A DNA stretch of 64,000 bases. Origin: Desulfobacteraceae bacterium. Its GTDB lineage: Bacteria > Desulfobacterota > Desulfobacteria > Desulfobacterales > Desulfobacteraceae. Position numbers and translations under genes: made by a program. The stretch is from the NCBI GenBank assembly GCA_016743945.1, contig JADGFI010000001.1, positions 583,901 through 647,900 of the forward strand, given 5' to 3'. The notes beneath the pieces were generated by a model that saw only the letters and a list, made by a program, of their open reading frames with translations, searched no databases and was not told the DNA's origin. Below are positions 28,405 through 37,295 of the stretch, in pieces. Positions within the stretch are counted from its first letter, which is position 1; the number at the start of each line of letters is the position of its first letter.

Positions 28405-29502
28405 TTATACTAGGGGATTGGGGAAAAATAATTTTGTATACAGATCCAGTGCATACCGGTCTGTCATGCTGGCAATTAAATCACAAACAGATCGTTTCAG
28501 TGCATTTTTGTTTGATTCCCAGGGGGCCATTTCCATCTTTTCCAGTTCTTTTTGCATGAGATCCGGGTGTTCAATAAGATAATGATAAAGGCCCATAATA
28601 ACTTTTTTGGCCTTTAGAAATTCATTGTGAACCGCAGGGGAACGATAGACCCTGTCATAGAGAAATTTTCGCAAAATGGTCATGGCATGGAGGGCATCTT
28701 CGCCCATATCCAGGATAAATTTACCCCCATGGGGGCCAGAGTTGTAAACCAGATATTCTATCATGGTGCTGGCCCTGTCCGAATGGGTTTTTCCCAGTTT
28801 TTTAAGGCAGATATCGGGGACTTCCGCCATGGAGATGACTTTTCCACGAAGGGCATCATCCAGATCATGGTTAAGATAGGCAATGATGTCCGCCACCCGT
28901 ACAATCCTTCCTTCAACCGTGATGGCGGTTTCACCTGGTGTGGCAGGGATGATGTTGCCAAAGCCCTTTGAATGCTTGAGAATTCCATCCCGGACTTGTT
29001 TGGTGAGATTCAGGCCTTTGCCTCTATTTTCAAGCACGTCCACCACCCTCAGGCTCTGGTCTGCGTGGGAAAAATGGGGGGAATGGACTTCGATCAAGGC
29101 GGTTTCCCCGCCATGGCCAAAGGGGGTGTGGCCCAGATCATGGCCCAGGGCAATTGCTTCGGCAAGATCTTCGTTCACCGCAAAAGCCCTGGCAATATTT
29201 CTGGCAATTTCCGACACCTCAAGGGTATGGGTCAGCCGGGTTCTGTAATGATCCCCCAGGGGGGACAAAAATACCTGGGTTTTATATTTCAGGCGTCTGA
29301 ATGAATTGGAATAGACAATCCTGTCTCGGTCCAGTTGAAATGGGGTTCGGATGGTACAGGTACTCGTTTCCTCTTTTCTTCTGGTGGTTTGAGCACTGGG
29401 TGTCCCATATTCAGAAAGAAAACTTTGCTCCCGTTGTTGAAATATTTCCCTGATGCAAGGATCTTTTTTTAGGGGCGCAATATTTTTTTTTAATAGATTC
29501 AT
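28405..29502 (-). CDS. deoxyguanosinetriphosphate triphosphohydrolase-like dNTPase
   Basis: An HD-superfamily enzyme expected to hydrolyse dNTPs to the nucleoside and tripolyphosphate, affecting nucleotide pools. In 365 residues the metal-binding set is seen as RLTHTLEVSEIARNIAR and LGHDLGHTPFGHGGE, with DIIAYLNHDLDDALR further on. This is the bacterial dGTPase-like group with the conserved N-terminal RTPFQLDRDRIVYSNSFRRLKYKTQVF. No good ribosome-binding site is seen before the ATG. It is divergent from the deaminase gene. Confidence 0.92.
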   Translation of the reverse strand: MNLLKKNIAPLKKDPCIREIFQQREQSFLSEYGTPSAQTTRRKEETSTCTIRTPFQLDRDRIVYSNSFRRLKYKTQVFLSPLGDHYRTRLTHTLEVSEIARNIARAFAVNEDLAEAIALGHDLGHTPFGHGGETALIEVHSPHFSHADQSLRVVDVLENRGKGLNLTKQVRDGILKHSKGFGNIIPATPGETAITVEGRIVRVADIIAYLNHDLDDALRGKVISMAEVPDICLKKLGKTHSDRASTMIEYLVYNSGPHGGKFILDMGEDALHAMTILRKFLYDRVYRSPAVHNEFLKAKKVIMGLYHYLIEHPDLMQKELEKMEMAPWESNKNALKRSVCDLIASMTDRYALDLYTKLFFPNPLV

Positions 29503-29646
29503 AAATTTTGGTGTTGAAGTTTGGTTAATATCCGAATACCATACAAGAGTTTAAAAAAAAAGCAAGAGACTCCCCGCATTCCGTTCTTGTCCTTGGGGGG
29601 GGACTATGTAATATTTTAGTTACTATATAAGGAATCACAGCATATC

Positions 29647-30174
29647 TTGGCAAATGAATTTTTTATGGAAATGGCGCTGACCCAGGCCAAAATAGCGTTT
29701 ACACGAGGAGATTTTCCCGTGGGGTGCGTAATTGTCCAGGGAAAAGAAGTGATTGCCACCGGGGCCCGGCAGGGAACCCGTCTTGGGAATCCTTTTTTTA
29801 GTGAAATTGATCATGCGGAAATAAGAGCTTTGAAATCCCTTGAGGTTAATGCGCTTAAGTTTATTCCGGAGAGATCTGTTCTTTTTTGTACCATGGAACC
29901 TTGTTTAATGTGTTTTGCTGCCATTATTCTTGCCGGGATAAAAAAAATTGTTTATGCCTATGAAGACCCCATGGGGGGTGGGACCAGCTGTGACTTGTCT
30001 TCAATGGCACCCCTATATAAAGATGCAAAGATAGAGGTGGTCCCCGGTGTGCTGCGGGAAAAAAGTCTTGATCTTTTTTATAAATTTTTTAATAAAGGGA
30101 CAAACCTTTACTGGAAAGACAGTTTTTTGGAAGCGTATACTCTGGAACAAAACCGATCATCAACAGAGAAATAA
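29647..30174 (+). CDS. TadA-like nucleoside/tRNA deaminase
   Basis: A zinc-dependent cytidine-deaminase-fold protein of 175 residues. The zinc ligands and proton donor are in DHAEIRAL (His and Glu) and CTMEPCLMCFAAI (PCxxC). By family it could be the tRNA-Arg adenosine-34 deaminase TadA, or a guanine/other base deaminase. The start is TTG at 29647, with AAGGAA about 11 bases upstream; an ATG at 29665 has no ribosome-binding site. It stands just upstream of the infC promoter. Confidence 0.8.
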   Translation: MANEFFMEMALTQAKIAFTRGDFPVGCVIVQGKEVIATGARQGTRLGNPFFSEIDHAEIRALKSLEVNALKFIPERSVLFCTMEPCLMCFAAIILAGIKKIVYAYEDPMGGGTSCDLSSMAPLYKDAKIEVVPGVLREKSLDLFYKFFNKGTNLYWKDSFLEAYTLEQNRSSTEK

Positions 30175-30181
30175 ATAATAC

Positions 30182-30210
30182 TTGCATTTCTTAGAGCAAG
30201 CCGTTATAAT
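30182..30210 (+). promoter_or_regulatory. predicted promoter of infC-rpmI-rplT-pheST
   Basis: TTGCAT (30182-30187) and a perfect TATAAT (30205-30210) are 17 bases apart. A start near 30217 would give a leader of about 55 bases before infC. Confidence 0.65.
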
Positions 30211-30272
30211 TACAAGGTTATACTTACTTATACTATTGATGAACATTAGGGAGGCGTGCTAAAGCGGAAGGT

Positions 30273-30806
30273 GTGAAAATATCTAATAAACGAGGACGAC
30301 AGGATCAGACAATCGTGAATAAGGGGATCAGGGCCACTGAGGTGCGTGTGATCGGTTCTGACGGCGAACAGATTGGGGTTTTGCCCATTGCTGAGGCATT
30401 GCAGATAGCCTCGGATAGCAATATGGATTTGGTTGAAGTGTCTCCAGATGCCAATCCGCCTGTCTGTAAGATCATGGATCATGGAAAGTTTAAATATGAA
30501 CTTACCAAGAAAAAACAGGACGCCAGGAGAAAGCAGCGAGGTTCTCAGATCAAGGAAATAAAGGTGCGTCCTAAAACAGATGATCATGATCTTGAAACCA
30601 AGGTTCGGCATATTGAAAAATTTATCAGTAAAAATGATAAAGTTAAGATTACGTTGGTTTTCCGTGGAAGAGAGTTCATGCTCCGGGAGCAGGCCAATGC
30701 TGTTTTGGGAAAAATTGTCAGTCTGACCGAGGAATTTACGGTGGTTGAGCAGCCCCCCAAGTTTGAAGGTCGGGTGATGACAATGCTGCTTGGGCCTAAG
30801 GGTTAG
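30273..30806 (+). CDS. infC: translation initiation factor IF-3
   Basis: IF-3 binds the 30S subunit, keeps ribosomal subunits apart and checks the initiator codon. The protein contains the N-domain NKGIRATEVRVIGSDGEQIGVLPI, the signature DLVEVSPDANPPVCKIMDHGKFKYE and the C-domain RPKTDDHDLETKVRHIEKFI. The start is unclear. The GTG at 30273 lies only one base after GGAAGG, which is too close, while the in-frame ATA at 30279 is 7 bases away. infC is known in other bacteria for rare start codons that allow autoregulation. The length is 177 residues from GTG or 175 from ATA. Confidence 0.96.
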   Translation: MKISNKRGRQDQTIVNKGIRATEVRVIGSDGEQIGVLPIAEALQIASDSNMDLVEVSPDANPPVCKIMDHGKFKYELTKKKQDARRKQRGSQIKEIKVRPKTDDHDLETKVRHIEKFISKNDKVKITLVFRGREFMLREQANAVLGKIVSLTEEFTVVEQPPKFEGRVMTMLLGPKG

Positions 30807-30877
30807 TTTTTGTCCTTTTAGTTTAAACCGGTTAGTTCAAAGTAGCAGACGGTTATGACATACATAATGTGATATAT

Positions 30878-30913
30878 GGTGGTATATATTTTATACCACC
30901 TTCTATTTTTTTT
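30878..30913 (+). terminator. hairpin with T-tract between infC and rpmI (attenuator or terminator)
   Basis: A perfect 9-bp stem GGTGGTATA / TATACCACC with a 5-base loop is followed by TTCT and then eight T residues. As essential ribosomal-protein genes follow, partial termination or an L20-responsive attenuator is more likely than full termination. Confidence 0.7.
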
Positions 30914-30940
30914 AGTAAATTGCAACACAGGAGAGGTTAA

Positions 30941-31138
30941 ATGCCTAAAATTAAAACATGTAGGGCCGCAGCAAAACGGTTTAAAAAAACAGGATCTGGG
31001 AAATACAAATTCCGTAAATCCCATGCCAGTCATATTCTGACAAAAAAAACGACCAAACGAAAACGGTCTTTGCGTCAGGATCAGATGGTTGATGAGTCTA
31101 ATCTAAAAGCAGTCAGACGGATGTTGCCCAATGGCTAA
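30941..31138 (+). CDS. rpmI: 50S ribosomal protein L35
   Basis: The 65-residue basic protein begins [20 protein letters not shown], the L35 signature, followed by [19 protein letters not shown]. It is part of the large ribosomal subunit. AGGAGAGG precedes the ATG. It lies between infC and rplT, the classical order. Confidence 0.97.
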   Translation: MPKIKTCRAAAKRFKKTGSGKYKFRKSHASHILTKKTTKRKRSLRQDQMVDESNLKAVRRMLPNG

Positions 31139-31214
31139 ATTATTTTCCGGATTACCCGTGTACAAGTTTGGGGTTATTAATTCGGAATCCAAGATATAGT
31201 GAGGAGTTAGGTAG

Positions 31215-31568
31215 ATGAGAGTTAAAAGAGGATTTAAAGCAAATAGGCGTAGAAATAAAGTCCTGAAACTTGCAAAAGGGTTTAGAGGCGGTAGAAGTAA
31301 ATTGTACAGAACAGCTGCAGATGCAGTTGATAAAGCATTGATGTATGCATACCGGGACAGGCGCGTCCGGAAAAGAGAGTTCAGGAAACTTTGGATCGTC
31401 AGGATTAATGCTGGTGCAAGGATGAATGATCTTTCCTATTCTAAATTTATGAATGGTCTCAAGCTGGTTGGTTGTGAGCTGGACCGTAAGGTACTCGCAG
31501 ATCTTGCCATCTGTGATCCTGCTGGTTTCTCCCAGTTGGCATCCCAGGCAACTGCCCGGTTAAATTAG
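31215..31568 (+). CDS. rplT: 50S ribosomal protein L20
   Basis: L20 (117 residues) is needed early in 50S assembly and in many bacteria represses the infC-rpmI-rplT operon by binding its mRNA. Seen here are [42 protein letters not shown] and the C-terminal [19 protein letters not shown] stands upstream of the ATG. It is followed after 12 bases by pheS. Confidence 0.97.
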   Translation: MRVKRGFKANRRRNKVLKLAKGFRGGRSKLYRTAADAVDKALMYAYRDRRVRKREFRKLWIVRINAGARMNDLSYSKFMNGLKLVGCELDRKVLADLAICDPAGFSQLASQATARLN

Positions 31569-31580
31569 ACTGGGGGTATT

Positions 31581-32588
31581 TTGCAAAACAGTATTGTTGA
31601 TATTGAAAAAGAGGCCCTTGAGAGTATCGAACGAGCCGAGTCTGCTGAGTCCCTTGAGCTGGTGTCCACCCGCTATCTTGGCAGGAAGGGGGAGCTGACC
31701 GGTTTTTTGAGGAATATCTCATCCCTTCCCGAGGCGGATCGTCCGGATGCTGGAAAGAATGCCAATTTGTTAAAGGTAAAGCTTGAATCCTTGATTCAGC
31801 AGGCGGCTTCCGCTCTTCAAGCAGGCGCTGAAAATGAGGGTGCCGGAATCGATGTGACCCTTCCTGGTCGTATGCCACAAAGAGGTTCGTTGCACCCCAT
31901 TACCCAGGTTTTAAATGAGATCAGCGGTATCTTTATGCGGTTGGGGTTTGATATTGCAGAAGGCCCTGAGGTTGAAACAGATTATTATAATTTTGAGGCC
32001 TTGAATATTCCGAAATATCATCCTGCCAGGGATATGCAGGATACCTTTTATGTGTCGGACAATATTGTTTTAAGAACCCACACCTCCCCTTCCCAACCCA
32101 GGGCTATGGAAAAAACAGATCCGCCGGTGCGTATCATTTCTGCGGGCAAGGTATTTCGGTGTGATTCCGATTTGACCCATACCCCCATGTTCCATCAGAT
32201 CGAAGGGTTGATGGTGGATAAAAATATTTCCTTTGGTGATCTTAAGGGGATTTTAACCACCTTTGTTCATCAGTTTTTTGACAAAGACACTTCCCTGCGG
32301 TTTCGGCCCAGCTTTTTCCCCTTTACCGAGCCCAGTGCCGAAGTTGACATCCGCTGCGTGATGTGCCGTGGCAAGGGGTGTCGCATCTGTTCTAAAACAG
32401 GATGGCTTGAGGTTTTGGGGTCTGGGATGGTTCATCCGGCGGTGTTTGAAAATGTCGGTTATGATACAGATATTTACACCGGGTTTGCCTTTGGTGTTGG
32501 TATAGAACGGATGGCCATGCTCAAGTATGGTATTGATGATATTAGAAAATATTATGAAAACGATCTTCGTTTTCTAGGGCAGTTTTAA
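31581..32588 (+). CDS. pheS: phenylalanyl-tRNA synthetase alpha subunit
   Basis: PheS is the catalytic subunit of the (alpha-beta)2 enzyme that charges tRNA-Phe. The 335-residue protein has an N-terminal coiled coil, then class II motifs: motif 1 around HPITQVLNEISGIFMRLGF, motif 2 in FRCDSDLTHTPMFHQIEG, and motif 3 in GFAFGVGIERMAML. The start is TTG at 31581 with GGGGG a few bases upstream, giving the usual family length. pheT starts one base after its stop region. Confidence 0.97.
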   Translation: MQNSIVDIEKEALESIERAESAESLELVSTRYLGRKGELTGFLRNISSLPEADRPDAGKNANLLKVKLESLIQQAASALQAGAENEGAGIDVTLPGRMPQRGSLHPITQVLNEISGIFMRLGFDIAEGPEVETDYYNFEALNIPKYHPARDMQDTFYVSDNIVLRTHTSPSQPRAMEKTDPPVRIISAGKVFRCDSDLTHTPMFHQIEGLMVDKNISFGDLKGILTTFVHQFFDKDTSLRFRPSFFPFTEPSAEVDIRCVMCRGKGCRICSKTGWLEVLGSGMVHPAVFENVGYDTDIYTGFAFGVGIERMAMLKYGIDDIRKYYENDLRFLGQF

Positions 32589-32589
32589 T

Positions 32590-35025
32590 ATGAAAGTCAG
32601 TTTAAGCTGGTTAAAAGAATACATTCCCGTTGATCTCGATCCCCAGGACATTTCTGACAGGCTTACCATGGCGGGACTTGAAGTTGATTCCGTTGAAAGT
32701 TTGTATGATTATCTGGGCAATGTTGTGGTGGCAAGAGTGGATGAGCTTCGAAAGCATCCCAATGCAGACACGCTTTCTTGCTGCATGGTTGATGTTGGAG
32801 GGGATGAACCGGTTCAGATTGTTTGTGGTGCGCCCAATGTAAGGCAGGGGATGACGGTTGCCTGTGCCCTTCCTGGTGCAGTGCTGCCCGGAGATTTAAA
32901 AATTAAAAAAAGCAAACTTCGGGGGGAACGCTCCGGGGGTATGCTTTGCAGTGGATCAGAGCTGAGGCTTGCGGTCGATGCTTCCGGTATAATGGATCTT
33001 GAAGACGGTCTCGTGCCGGGAACTCCCCTGGAAACGGCGTTGGCCCTTTCTGATACGGTTTTTGAAATTGATTTGACGCCCAATCGGCCGGATTGTCTGA
33101 GCATGATCGGGGTTGCAAGGGAGGTGGGGGGATTTACCGAACCCATGGGGCGGGTTGTATTGCCGGAAGTTGTTCTGCCCCAGGAAAAAATGACAGACTC
33201 CATCCATGACCATGCAAGCGTGACGATTGTGGATCCGGATCTTTGTCCCCGGTATTGTGCTGGAATGCTCTTTGATGTTAAAGTGGGCCCGTCCCCCTTC
33301 TGGCTGTGTCAGAAGCTGGAAGCCGTTGGGTTGACCCCCATAAATAATGTGGTGGATGTGACCAACTTTGTCATGCTTGAAACCGGACAGCCTCTCCATG
33401 CTTTTGATTTTGATAACCTGGCCGAAGGGAGAATTATTGTTCAAAAGGCGGGGAAAAACATCGCTTTTACCACTCTGGACAGCAAAGCGCACACCCTTGA
33501 GCCGGAAATGCTCATGATTTGTGATGGAGAACGATCTGTGGCCCTGGCCGGGGTTATGGGGGGTGAAAACTCGGAGATATCCGCTGCCACAACCCGTGTT
33601 CTGGTAGAAAGTGCCTATTTCAATCCCATTTCCATTCGCAAAACCGCTAAAAGGACCGGGATTGCAACCGATGCCTCCCATAGATTTGAACGGGGGGTGG
33701 ACCCTGAGGGGACGCTCTATGCAATGAAACGGGCGGTTTCCTTAATGGCCGATATCTGTGGCGCGTCCATTGCAAAAGATTTTATTGATGAGCATCCTCT
33801 AAAGTCAGAATCCACAACGATTTGTCTTGGTACAGATGCCTTGAATACACGTTTGGGGACTGATTTTTCCTGCGAGGCCATTGGGGAAATTTTACGTTCG
33901 GTTGAATTTGCGGTTGAGCAAACAGGAACGAACCAATTAAAGGTTTTTGTCCCGTCCTTTAGAGTGGACGTGGTGCGGCCGGAAGATCTGTCTGAAGAGG
34001 TGGCCCGTCTATGGGGATACAATAATATCAAGACCAGCTATCCCCTGGTGCCTGCCAAGGGAAAGGTTCTGGCCCCTATATTATTGCTCAGGGAGAAAAT
34101 TCGGCAGATTTTGCCCGGGTTTTCTTTTTATGAAGCCATTAATTATAATTTTATCCATGAAGAATCCTGTGACCGGTTGAGATTGGGCCATGCCGATCCG
34201 AGAAGATCCGTGGAAACGATTTTAAATCCCATCTCGGACCAAATGTCTGTGTTGAGAACTTCCCTGGTTCCTGGGTTGCTTGAAACCATGAAGCGGAATA
34301 ACGCCCAACAGTCTGATTCCATAAAAATTTTTGAAATTGGCAAGGTTTTCTTTGCAACCCAAAAAGGAAAATTGCCCGAGGAGCGAGAGATGGTTGCCGG
34401 TCTTATAACCGGCAACCGTACGGAGCAATCCTGGTTTTCCAAAAAAGACGGGGTCGATTTTTTTGACCTGAAGGGGGTTGTGGAAGGGTTGCTGAGGGAT
34501 TTGATGATTCCAGATGTCCTTTTTTTGAAAATTGAGGCGGGTGTCTGTCCCTATTTTGAACAAGGTTTTGGGGCCATTGTGAAAATAGCGGATAAAGTGG
34601 TTGGTGCCCTGGGAAAAATTGATGGCCATGTGTTGAAAAATTACGGGCTTAAGCAGGATGCCTATGTCTTTGATCTTGACCTGGCCATGCTCTTAAATTT
34701 GATGCCTGAATCCATCCAGGCCATCCCCCTGCCGAGGTTTCCCTCTGTTTCAAGGGATATGACCTTTATTGTGGATAAGGAAATTGAAGTGGGTGCCATT
34801 CTTGGGCAGATGAAAACGTTTGCTGAAAAGCAAGCGCTTGTTGAGGATTATTTTCTTTTCGATGTGTTTGAAGGACGCCCGCTGGAAGAAAAGAAAAAAT
34901 CTTTGTCTTTTCGGGTTGTTTATAGGTCAGCCAACAAAACCTTGACAGAGAAAAATATTAAAAAAGTTCATACCCATATGTCAGCGAACCTTCTGGATAA
35001 ATTTAAAGCAGATTTGCCCGAGTAA
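32590..35025 (+). CDS. pheT: phenylalanyl-tRNA synthetase beta subunit
   Basis: The 811-residue beta subunit carries the tRNA-binding OB domain (about residues 40-150), the B3/B4 editing domain (about 210-385), B5 (about 405-475), the catalytic-like core and the C-terminal ferredoxin-fold anticodon-binding domain (PRFPSVSRDMTFIVDKEIEVG, about 715-811). MKVSLSWLKEYIPVDL is the standard N-terminus. It follows pheS by one base and ends the first translation operon before the tRNA gene. Confidence 0.97.
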   Translation: MKVSLSWLKEYIPVDLDPQDISDRLTMAGLEVDSVESLYDYLGNVVVARVDELRKHPNADTLSCCMVDVGGDEPVQIVCGAPNVRQGMTVACALPGAVLPGDLKIKKSKLRGERSGGMLCSGSELRLAVDASGIMDLEDGLVPGTPLETALALSDTVFEIDLTPNRPDCLSMIGVAREVGGFTEPMGRVVLPEVVLPQEKMTDSIHDHASVTIVDPDLCPRYCAGMLFDVKVGPSPFWLCQKLEAVGLTPINNVVDVTNFVMLETGQPLHAFDFDNLAEGRIIVQKAGKNIAFTTLDSKAHTLEPEMLMICDGERSVALAGVMGGENSEISAATTRVLVESAYFNPISIRKTAKRTGIATDASHRFERGVDPEGTLYAMKRAVSLMADICGASIAKDFIDEHPLKSESTTICLGTDALNTRLGTDFSCEAIGEILRSVEFAVEQTGTNQLKVFVPSFRVDVVRPEDLSEEVARLWGYNNIKTSYPLVPAKGKVLAPILLLREKIRQILPGFSFYEAINYNFIHEESCDRLRLGHADPRRSVETILNPISDQMSVLRTSLVPGLLETMKRNNAQQSDSIKIFEIGKVFFATQKGKLPEEREMVAGLITGNRTEQSWFSKKDGVDFFDLKGVVEGLLRDLMIPDVLFLKIEAGVCPYFEQGFGAIVKIADKVVGALGKIDGHVLKNYGLKQDAYVFDLDLAMLLNLMPESIQAIPLPRFPSVSRDMTFIVDKEIEVGAILGQMKTFAEKQALVEDYFLFDVFEGRPLEEKKKSLSFRVVYRSANKTLTEKNIKKVHTHMSANLLDKFKADLPE

Positions 35026-35034
35026 AATGGGGTG

Positions 35035-35063
35035 TTGACAAAAGAGATGGTGGTTGTTATATT
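35035..35063 (+). promoter_or_regulatory. promoter of tRNA-Gly(CCC)
   Basis: A perfect TTGACA (35035-35040) and TATATT (35058-35063) are separated by 17 bases, and the tRNA begins 11 bases after the -10. Confidence 0.8.
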
Positions 35064-35074
35064 GTGCTGCTAAT

Positions 35075-35150
35075 GCGGGCATAACTCAGCTGGTAGAGTG
35101 CAAGCTTCCCAAGCTTGATGTCGCGAGTTCGAGTCTCGTTGCCCGCTCCA
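35075..35150 (+). tRNA. tRNA-Gly (anticodon CCC)
   Basis: The 76-base cloverleaf is complete. The acceptor GCGGGCA pairs with TGCCCGC, D-stem ACTC/GAGT, anticodon stem CAAGC/GCTTG with loop TTCCCAA (anticodon CCC, reading GGG), and T-stem GCGAG/CTCGT with loop TTCGAGT. Discriminator U and CCA are encoded. Eight T residues follow almost at once. Confidence 0.96.
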
Positions 35151-35252
35151 TCTTTTTTTTGGAGGATGGCAGGTGGTTCCATTTAGTGAGGTAAAGATAT
35201 GATCTGAACCGGTATTTTGGGGTGAGGATTTTGTTAAAGTTGTATTACTAGG

Positions 35253-35275
35253 AACGGGCATCTGCCCGTTTTTGT
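35253..35275 (+). terminator. Rho-independent terminator upstream of rimP
   Basis: A 7-bp stem AACGGGC / GCCCGTT with loop ATCT is followed by a T-rich tail. It lies about 100 bases after the tRNA and 42 bases before the chosen rimP start, so it ends the tRNA transcript and may attenuate read-through into the nusA operon. Confidence 0.75.
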
Positions 35276-35316
35276 ATTTTGGGATGTGTAAAATTAGAAG
35301 GAGTTTTACCAGGTTT

Positions 35317-35793
35317 ATGGGCATTGGAAAACAAGATGATGCGGGGACGCTGGCGGGAAAAATCAGGGCGGTTGCACTGCCCCTGTGTCAGGATGAAGGC
35401 CTTGAACTTGTGCATGTCGAGTGTATTCCTTCGGACGTAGAAGCAATGGTAAGGGTTTATATTGATAAACCAGACGGGATTACCATGGATGATTGCGTTC
35501 TGGTCAGTCGGCAGTTGGGGGATTTGATCGATATTCAGCTTACGCGCATGGGCAGATACCGGCTTGAAGTTTCCTCCCCGGGACCAAAGAGGCCCTTAAA
35601 CCAAAAAAAAGATTTTTATCGGTTTACAGGTGAGATAATAAAAATAGAAACATACGAGGCAATTGAAGGACAGAAAAAGTTTACTGGAGTTCTTGAGAAG
35701 ACAAATGATGATTCTGTCGTAATTGCAGTTGATGGTAAAAAAGTTGAAATAGCAGACCTTATGATCAGCAAAGCAATGCTTTCAGGTCAGTAA
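35317..35793 (+). CDS. rimP: ribosome maturation factor RimP
   Basis: RimP assists maturation of the 30S subunit. The protein shows GLELVHVECIPSDVEAMVRVYIDKPDGITMDDC, then LEVSSPGPKRPLN, the RimP signature, and a C-terminal SH3-like part. The ATG at 35317 (158 residues) gives the usual N-terminus; AAGGAG is rather far upstream (13 bases). An ATG at 35284 in the same frame has no ribosome-binding site. It is the first gene of the rimP-nusA-infB block. Confidence 0.93.
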   Translation: MGIGKQDDAGTLAGKIRAVALPLCQDEGLELVHVECIPSDVEAMVRVYIDKPDGITMDDCVLVSRQLGDLIDIQLTRMGRYRLEVSSPGPKRPLNQKKDFYRFTGEIIKIETYEAIEGQKKFTGVLEKTNDDSVVIAVDGKKVEIADLMISKAMLSGQ

Positions 35794-35810
35794 TATGGAG
35801 AACGCTTAAC

Positions 35811-37229
35811 ATGTTTATCACAGATATTAAAAGGGTAATTGACCAGGTAAGCCGTGAAAAGGGTATTGATGCGGAAATACTCATCACCACAATCAAAGAG
35901 GCCATTGTTTCTGCTGCAAGAAAGAAAATCGGGCCCCGGGCGGATATCGAGGTTCATTATGATGAAAAGAGTGGCGATGTTGAGGTGTTCCATTTTAAAG
36001 AGGTTGTTGCTGAAGTTGAATATGCCGATAGCGAGTTGACGCTGGAAGACGGGTATGAATATGACCCGGAATGTGAAATCGGTGATAGTCTCGGTATCCG
36101 AATCGATACCGAAGATTTTGGCCGTATAGCGGCCCAGTCAGCCAAGCAGGTTATTATCCAAAAAATGCGGGAAGCCGAGAGAAATGCGGTCTATGACAAT
36201 TTTATCCAAAAACAGGGTAAAATTATTAACGGAATTGTCCAGCGATTTGATCGGGGCAATCTTGTGGTCAACCTGGGTCAGGCCGAAGCTATTTTAAGAC
36301 CCAGAGATCAGATGCCCAAGGAAAATTATAAACGAGGGGATCGAATCCGGGCCTATGTGCAGGATGTGCTTGAAGAATCAAAGGGTGCCCAGATTATTCT
36401 TTCCAGAACCCATCCCGAATTTTTAACGGAATTGTTCAAAACCGAAGTGCCCGAGGTGGCCGAAGGAATTGTTTCCATCCGGGCCTCGGCCAGGGTGCCG
36501 GGTCTGAGGGCAAAAATAGCGGTTTCTTCAATTGATTCTGATGTGGATCCTGTGGGCGCTTGTGTGGGCATGAAGGGCAATCGGGTCCAGAGCATTGTCC
36601 AGGAATTGAGGGGCGAAAAAATCGATATTGTGCAGTGGAGCCCGGATATTGCCAGGTTTGTCTGTAATGCTCTCTCTCCGGCTGAGATTGCCCGGGTTAT
36701 CATTGATGAAGATAACAGATCCATGGAAGTGATCGTTAATGATGAATACCTTTCCATTGCCATTGGCAAGGGGGGGCAAAATGTTTCCCTGGCTTGTGAA
36801 ATTACCGGATGGCACCTGGAAGTGACAAGTGAAGAAGAGTATAGTCGCGAGGTCAAACAAGGGTATGACAGCCTGATGAAATTGAGTAATGTGGGAATGG
36901 CCATGGCTGAAAACTTGTTCAAAGCCGGATATGCATCTGTTTTGGATATTTCGGAAACACCCGTGGAAGACCTTGTCTCTGTGATGGATATTCTTCCCGA
37001 GGATGCCCAGGCCACTATTGAAGAGGCAGGGCAGATTCTTGAACAAGAGCGTTTGGCGGTAAAGCAGGAGCGGGAAGATAGAGCGCAAGCGCGTCTGGCA
37101 GAAGAGCAGGAACGTCTGGCAGAAGAGCAGGAACGTCTGGCAGAAGAGCAGACTGACGCTGCAATCGAAGATCTTGAAGATCCCGAAGCGACTGCAGTGG
37201 ATGATGAGATGGAAGACGCTGAAAAGTAG
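35811..37229 (+). CDS. nusA: transcription termination/antitermination factor NusA
   Basis: NusA binds RNA polymerase and nascent RNA. The 472-residue protein has the N-terminal domain (1-125), an S1 domain (about 135-200, IINGIVQRFDRGNLVVNLG), two KH domains (about 230-345; DPVGACVGMKGNRVQSIVQEL and IAIGKGGQNVSLA) and one helix-hairpin-helix region (about 365-410). The C-terminal 50 residues are acidic and contain a threefold QERLAEE repeat. It follows rimP by 17 bases. Confidence 0.96.
   Translation: MFITDIKRVIDQVSREKGIDAEILITTIKEAIVSAARKKIGPRADIEVHYDEKSGDVEVFHFKEVVAEVEYADSELTLEDGYEYDPECEIGDSLGIRIDTEDFGRIAAQSAKQVIIQKMREAERNAVYDNFIQKQGKIINGIVQRFDRGNLVVNLGQAEAILRPRDQMPKENYKRGDRIRAYVQDVLEESKGAQIILSRTHPEFLTELFKTEVPEVAEGIVSIRASARVPGLRAKIAVSSIDSDVDPVGACVGMKGNRVQSIVQELRGEKIDIVQWSPDIARFVCNALSPAEIARVIIDEDNRSMEVIVNDEYLSIAIGKGGQNVSLACEITGWHLEVTSEEEYSREVKQGYDSLMKLSNVGMAMAENLFKAGYASVLDISETPVEDLVSVMDILPEDAQATIEEAGQILEQERLAVKQEREDRAQARLAEEQERLAEEQERLAEEQTDAAIEDLEDPEATAVDDEMEDAEK
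37092..37151 (+). repeat. 21-bp tandem repeat in the nusA 3' end
   Basis: Three copies of an 18-base identical core (CGTCTGGCAGAAGAGCAG) at 37092, 37113 and 37134 repeat with a 21-base period and encode the RLAEEQE heptads of the acidic tail. Confidence 0.9.
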
Positions 37230-37295
37230 ATTGTAAATGAAGCAGGCAGCAGGCAAGAGAAAAAAATATTAAAAGAGGATTACTGGGGGCAACGA

